The position numbers and the translations under genes were made by a program. Of a stretch of DNA of 5,574 nucleotides, positions 1 through 5,574 are shown one piece after another. The notes beneath the pieces are model-generated. The model saw only the letters and a list, made by a program, of their open reading frames with translations. It had not been told where the DNA came from and searched no databases. Every line of letters begins with the position of its first letter. Position 1 is the first letter of the stretch. This DNA comes from an uncultured Shinella sp. (lineage in GTDB: Bacteria > Pseudomonadota > Alphaproteobacteria > Rhizobiales > Rhizobiaceae): the NCBI GenBank assembly GCA_946886325.1, contig CAMPIK010000199.1, positions 1 to 5,574 on the forward strand, written 5' to 3'.

Positions 1-1641
1 TCGGACGGCAGCGTCTTCGAGGCGACCGCGCATGTGATCGCGCTGGAACCCGGTTCTCCAGCCGGCGCCCATGCCATCCTGCTGCGCAGCCTGCTGTCCG
101 GTGGCAGTCACGGCGAAAATCTCATTCTCGGCAACCGTATCAGTTCGGCGCTCGATACGATCCCGGAAGGCTTCGCAATCTTCGACCGTGACGAAAGGCT
201 CGTCATGTTCAACAAGGCTTTCCGCGATCGCTGCGGCCCGGCGCGCCATGCCGTCCGTGTCGGCGCCACGCTGGAAAGCATCGTACGGGAGAATATCCGG
301 CTCGGCGTCTACCCCGACATTCGGGACGGTACGCCGGAGGCCGAGGCATGGGTGGCCGACCGGCTTTCCGATCACCGACACCCCGATTCGGGCGGTGCCG
401 TCTTCGCCTTCGGCGAGGACCGCTGGATGCGCTCGGAAAGCCACGTCACGGAGGACGGCGACATCGTCGCGCTCAGGCTCGACATCACCGAGATCAAGCG
501 CGCCGAACTGGCGCTGGAGGCAAAGCGCAAGGAATATCTGTCGCTCCTGCAGAACATGCCCAACATGATCTGCCGCTTCACCCCGGACCGCATCATCCGG
601 TTCTGCAACGAGCGCTATGCCGCGATCTACGGCCTCAGCAGCGAGGCGATGATCGGGATGGACATCCTGAAACTCGTGCCCGCCGAATTCCACGAACGCA
701 CGATCGCCAGTCTCGCCGCCTTCAGCCGCGAGAAACCGACCAATTCGCGCGAGATTCTGCAGGTCTTGCCGGATGGTTCGGGCATGTGGGTCAAATGGGA
801 CGTAACGGCGATCTTCGACGGCGAGTGCCTGATGGATTTCCTCGTCGTCGGGCGCGACATCACGGAAGCGAAGGCGCAGGAGCTGCATGTCTCCCGGCAG
901 AACGAGGAACTGCAGCGCAAGAACCAGGCGCTCGACCAGTTCACGGCAACGGTGTCGCACGACCTGAAGGCGCCGCTCCGCCATCTCTCGATGTTCTCGG
1001 AAATGCTGGTCGATGACTTCCAGCGCGACCGTCTGGAAGACCTGCCGCTCTATGCCGGGCACATCCAGACCAGCAGCCAGCGCATGACGCGGCTGATCGA
1101 GAGCCTGCTCGAATTCTCGCAGATCGCCCACCGGGAAATCGTCCTCCTGCCCGTCGATCTGCGCTTCGTCGTGGACGAGGCCTTGCTGCTGCTCGAAAGC
1201 CACGTTCTGGAGGCCGACGCGGAGATCGATCTCGGCCCGCTGCCGGAAGTGCACGGCGACGCGGACCTGCTCGTCAGGCTCGCGCAGAACCTGATCGGCA
1301 ACGCGCTGAAATACCATGCGCCCGGCGAGCGGCCCTGCGTCCGCATCTATGCGCGGGAGACCGCAGATGCGGTCGAATTCGTCGTGGAGGACAAGGGAAT
1401 CGGCGTCGATATTCGTCGCGCCGGCCGCATCTTCGAGGTTTTTCAACGTCTTCACCGCGATGAAAGCACCTACAAGGGCACCGGCATCGGTCTTGCGATC
1501 GCCAAGCGGATTGCGGAAAGTCACAACGCGGTGATCACCCTTGACACGGACTATGCTCCGGGCGCACGCTTCATCGTAGCGTTTCCAATACTGTCCGTGA
1601 GTAGGGCGGAACGGCCATGGGAGATCAGGCAAAAAAGCTGA
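1..1641 (+). CDS. PAS-domain sensor histidine kinase, 5'-truncated by window edge
   Basis: Autophosphorylating sensor kinase, partial. The frame is open from base 1, giving 546 visible residues, and the coding-like protein before the first GTG (34) argues that the true start is upstream. Visible order: a short piece resembling the end of a PAS domain (about residues 1-32), a PAS domain (about 43-170, from GNRISSALDTIPEGF to DITEIKRAE), a second PAS (about 181-293, ending DITEAKAQE), a short coiled-coil-like linker rich in E, Q and K, a HisKA dimerisation domain, and an HATPase_c domain. The H-box reads SHDLKAPLRHL with the phospho-acceptor His at bases 958-960. The N-box is NLIGNALKYH (Asn at 1300-1302), G1 is DKGIG (1390-1404), the F-box is IFEVFQRLH, and G2 is GTGIGL (1477-1494). 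All catalytic boxes look intact. No membrane segment is visible, so this portion is probably cytoplasmic. The HisKA style resembles kinases paired with Rcp1-type regulators, such as phytochrome-like kinases, but no GAF or PHY domain is visible. The signal sensed is unknown. The last 25 bases overlap the response regulator gene. Confidence 0.93.
   Translation, partial: SDGSVFEATAHVIALEPGSPAGAHAILLRSLLSGGSHGENLILGNRISSALDTIPEGFAIFDRDERLVMFNKAFRDRCGPARHAVRVGATLESIVRENIRLGVYPDIRDGTPEAEAWVADRLSDHRHPDSGGAVFAFGEDRWMRSESHVTEDGDIVALRLDITEIKRAELALEAKRKEYLSLLQNMPNMICRFTPDRIIRFCNERYAAIYGLSSEAMIGMDILKLVPAEFHERTIASLAAFSREKPTNSREILQVLPDGSGMWVKWDVTAIFDGECLMDFLVVGRDITEAKAQELHVSRQNEELQRKNQALDQFTATVSHDLKAPLRHLSMFSEMLVDDFQRDRLEDLPLYAGHIQTSSQRMTRLIESLLEFSQIAHREIVLLPVDLRFVVDEALLLLESHVLEADAEIDLGPLPEVHGDADLLVRLAQNLIGNALKYHAPGERPCVRIYARETADAVEFVVEDKGIGVDIRRAGRIFEVFQRLHRDESTYKGTGIGLAIAKRIAESHNAVITLDTDYAPGARFIVAFPILSVSRAERPWEIRQKS
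1603..1610 (+). promoter_or_regulatory. Probable ribosome-binding site of the response regulator
   Basis: AGGGCGGA sits 6 bases before ATG 1617, inside the end of the kinase gene. It is an imperfect Shine-Dalgarno match, but better than anything before the alternative ATG at 1641, so it helps decide the start. Confidence 0.5.
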
Positions 1642-2024
1642 TGGTGATCGACGATGATGTCGTCGATGCGCGTTTCGTGCTTCGCGCCTTTTCCGAAACG
1701 GGCAGCAGCCTTGATGTGACCCATGTCGACGATGCCGAGGCCGCGAGCGACCGGCTGGAAACCGAACAGTTCGACTATATCCTGCTCGATATCAACATGC
1801 CGGGAACCGACGGGGTGGAACTGCTTCGCCGGCTAAGGACGCGGCTCCGGACAGCGCTGACGCCCGTCATCATGCTGTCGTCCTCGTCCAATGTCACCGA
1901 CGTCAACCGCGCCTACGAAAGTGGCGCCAACGCCTATGCCGTCAAGCCCTCGTCGCTCAACGGCTATCGCGCCTTCGCCGAAGGGTTCACCCGTTTCTGG
2001 GTCGACGTGGCCGTGACGCCCTGA
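1617..2024 (+). CDS. Single-domain response regulator, Rcp1-like receiver
   Basis: Stand-alone CheY-fold receiver of 135 residues with no output domain. It is expected to accept phosphate from the upstream kinase and act by protein contact or phosphorelay. Visible receiver residues are the acidic pocket D12/D13 (MVIDDD), phospho-acceptor D58 in LLDINMPGTDG, switch residue S88 in MLSSSS, and K110 followed by P111 in AYAVKPSS. The pattern RAYESGANAYAVKP near the C-terminus is typical of the Rcp1 group that partners phytochrome-like and other PAS kinases. I chose ATG 1617 because AGGGCGGA (1603-1610) lies 6 bases upstream and because it keeps the KKLMVID first beta strand. ATG 1641, which overlaps the kinase stop as TGATG, would cut into that strand and has only a weak ribosome-binding site. 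With the 1617 start, the gene overlaps the kinase by 25 bases in a different frame, which suggests translational coupling and equal partnership. The target is unknown. Confidence 0.92.
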   Translation: MGDQAKKLMVIDDDVVDARFVLRAFSETGSSLDVTHVDDAEAASDRLETEQFDYILLDINMPGTDGVELLRRLRTRLRTALTPVIMLSSSSNVTDVNRAYESGANAYAVKPSSLNGYRAFAEGFTRFWVDVAVTP

Positions 2025-2057
2025 CCTTTTGAACGCTTAAACTCATGAAGAAGGGCA

Positions 2058-2083
2058 GACCCCGGCTCGCGTGAACCGGGGTC
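2058..2083. terminator. Inverted repeat, probable bidirectional terminator between convergent genes
   Basis: GACCCCGG (2058-2065) pairs perfectly with CCGGGGTC (2076-2083) around a 10-base interval. Two further base pairs (TC with GA) past a single C/A mismatch would leave a GCGT tetraloop. It lies 33 bases after the response regulator stop and 15 bases beyond the gcvP stop, where convergent units need termination. No strong T-run follows on either strand: there is only CCCGTCTT on + and TGCCCTTCTTC on -. It is therefore a less canonical intrinsic terminator, or a 3'-end stabilising hairpin. This is the only evident element in the 74-base gap. Confidence 0.65.
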
Positions 2084-2098
2084 CCGTCTTGCAATGCC

Positions 2099-4968
<2,870 letters not shown>

Positions 4969-4969
<1 letters not shown>

Positions 4970-5331
4970 CAGCCGACGAGCTCCTTGTAGCCGGCTTCGT
5001 CCATCAGCGCGTCGGCGTCGGCCGGATTGGCAAGCTTCAGCTTGAAGAACCAGCCGGCGCCCTGCGGGTCGCTGTTGACGAGCGAGGGGTCGGCGGTGAT
5101 CGCCTCGTTGACCGCGACGATCTCGCCATCGAGCGGGCAGTAGACGTCGGAGGCGGCCTTGACAGACTCGACCGTTGCCGCGTCGCCGCCCTTGGAAAAG
5201 GTCGCGCCGACGTCGGGCAGTTCGACGAAGACGAGGTCGCCGAGCTGTTCGGCCGCATGCGTGGTGATGCCGACGGTCGCCACGTCGCCCTCGATCTTCA
5301 GCCACTCGTGTTCTTCGGTAAATTTCAGCAT
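4969..5331 (-). CDS. gcvH: Glycine cleavage system H protein (lipoyl carrier)
   Basis: Small lipoyl-domain shuttle protein. Its lipoylated lysine carries the aminomethyl intermediate from GcvP to GcvT, and the reduced arm is reoxidised by the L protein. The 120 residues are close to the usual bacterial length. The N-terminus [16 protein letters not shown] is the classic GcvH opening. [20 protein letters not shown] follows, then [20 protein letters not shown] with lipoyl lysine K58 (codon 5158-5160), then [10 protein letters not shown] and a C-terminal region with [12 protein letters not shown]. The start ATG at 5331 is supported by AGAAAGG (5338-5344) six bases upstream and by homology-like alignment of the N-terminus. 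It lies 15 bases after gcvT and overlaps gcvP by one base, so the three are almost certainly cotranscribed. The protein needs lipoylation by LipA/LipB or LplA, encoded elsewhere. Confidence 0.97.
4981..4986 (-). promoter_or_regulatory. Ribosome-binding site of gcvP, inside gcvH
   Basis: AAGGAG on the minus strand, 11 bases before the gcvP ATG, encodes Lys-Glu near the end of GcvH. The spacing is somewhat long, but the TGATG stop/start overlap means ribosomes finishing gcvH could restart directly. No other start codon nearby in the gcvP frame fits better. Confidence 0.55.
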
Positions 5332-5337
5332 GACGAA

Positions 5338-5344
5338 CCTTTCT
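5338..5344 (-). promoter_or_regulatory. Ribosome-binding site of gcvH
   Basis: AGAAAGG on the minus strand lies six bases before the gcvH ATG, within the 15-base gap after the gcvT stop. It confirms the ATG at 5331 as the start. Confidence 0.6.
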
Positions 5345-5346
5345 GG

Positions 5347-5574
5347 TCAGCGTTTGAACGTGTTGGCGACGAAGGGCAGGGCTGCTACCGTCACCGGAAG
5401 GAATTTGCCGCGCACGCCGGCAAAGAGCGCCGTGCCTGTTGCGGTGAGGTTCGCGGAGACGTAGCCCATCGCGACCGGGCCTTCGAAGGACGGGCCGAAG
5501 CCGCCCGAGGTGACGGTACCGACGACATTGGTGCCCTCCGGATCGGTGGCGAGCACGGCGCCGCCACGCACCGG
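5347..5574 (-). CDS. gcvT: Aminomethyltransferase, T protein of the glycine cleavage system, C-terminal 75 residues
   Basis: Only the 3' end is in the window; the gene continues past the right edge and its start is not visible. The T protein transfers the methylene group from aminomethylated GcvH to tetrahydrofolate, releasing ammonia. The visible 75 residues match the C-terminal beta-barrel domain of the family: [11 protein letters not shown], then [20 protein letters not shown] with the TSGG.GPS signature, [20 protein letters not shown] with the conserved RGK, and a PFV motif near the end, closing in NTFKR. The family identity is reinforced by the adjacent gcvH and gcvP in the order common in Rhizobiaceae. 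It is the first gene of the unit within view, so the operon promoter and any glycine-responsive leader would lie beyond the window. Confidence 0.94.
   Translation of the reverse strand, partial: PVRGGAVLATDPEGTNVVGTVTSGGFGPSFEGPVAMGYVSANLTATGTALFAGVRGKFLPVTVAALPFVANTFKR

Noticed and set aside
71..1016. Two overlapping + strand open frames (71-568 and 348-1016) inside the kinase gene
   Set aside because: They are alternate frames of the kinase, with Ser/Arg- or Arg/Gly-rich low-complexity translations, while the kinase frame carries recognisable PAS and HisKA motifs across the same bases.
4970..5305. N-terminal extension of gcvP by 112 residues
   Set aside because: The extension reads the gcvH gene out of frame, is Arg/Gly-rich, and precedes the standard GcvP N-terminus ([20 protein letters not shown]). 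The ATG at 4969 gives the normal family length.
5332..5346. Possible promoter or glycine riboswitch between gcvT and gcvH
   Set aside because: The gap is only 15 bases and is taken up by the gcvH ribosome-binding site, so there is no room for either. Such elements would be expected upstream of gcvT.

Overview
The window is about 62% GC by impression and is densely coded. It looks like chromosomal DNA of an alphaproteobacterium, most likely a member of the Rhizobiaceae or a close relative (Rhizobium, Agrobacterium, Ensifer, Shinella). This rests on codon and protein style and on the gcvT-gcvH-gcvP gene order. It is a judgement by eye, and the genus cannot be fixed without a search.

Layout. 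On the + strand, positions 1-1641 hold the 3' part of a PAS-domain sensor histidine kinase whose beginning lies upstream of the window. It overlaps by 25 bases a small single-domain response regulator (1617-2024). A 74-base intergenic gap (2025-2098) holds one perfect 8-bp GC-rich inverted repeat, probably a terminator shared by the two convergent transcription units. From there to the right edge everything is on the - strand: gcvP (2099-4969), gcvH (4969-5331) and the 3' end of gcvT (5347-5574 and beyond). These are read gcvT to gcvH to gcvP and are tightly packed, with a 15-base gap and then a one-base TGATG overlap.

How the genes work together. The kinase and regulator look like a cognate phosphorelay pair: the kinase has intact H, N, G1, F and G2 boxes, and the regulator has the acidic pocket, the phospho-acceptor Asp, the switch Ser and the Lys. 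The regulator has no output domain, so it must act by protein contact or phosphotransfer rather than by binding DNA. The gcv genes encode the T, H and P proteins of the glycine cleavage system, which turns glycine plus tetrahydrofolate plus NAD+ into CO2, ammonia, methylene-tetrahydrofolate and NADH. The fourth component (L protein, dihydrolipoamide dehydrogenase) is not in the window. The promoter of the gcv operon, and any glycine riboswitch, would lie upstream of gcvT, outside the window.

No undescribed system is evident. Apart from the signalling pair, whose input and target are unknown, this is ordinary core-genome content. No tRNA, rRNA, insertion sequence, CRISPR array or attachment site was seen.
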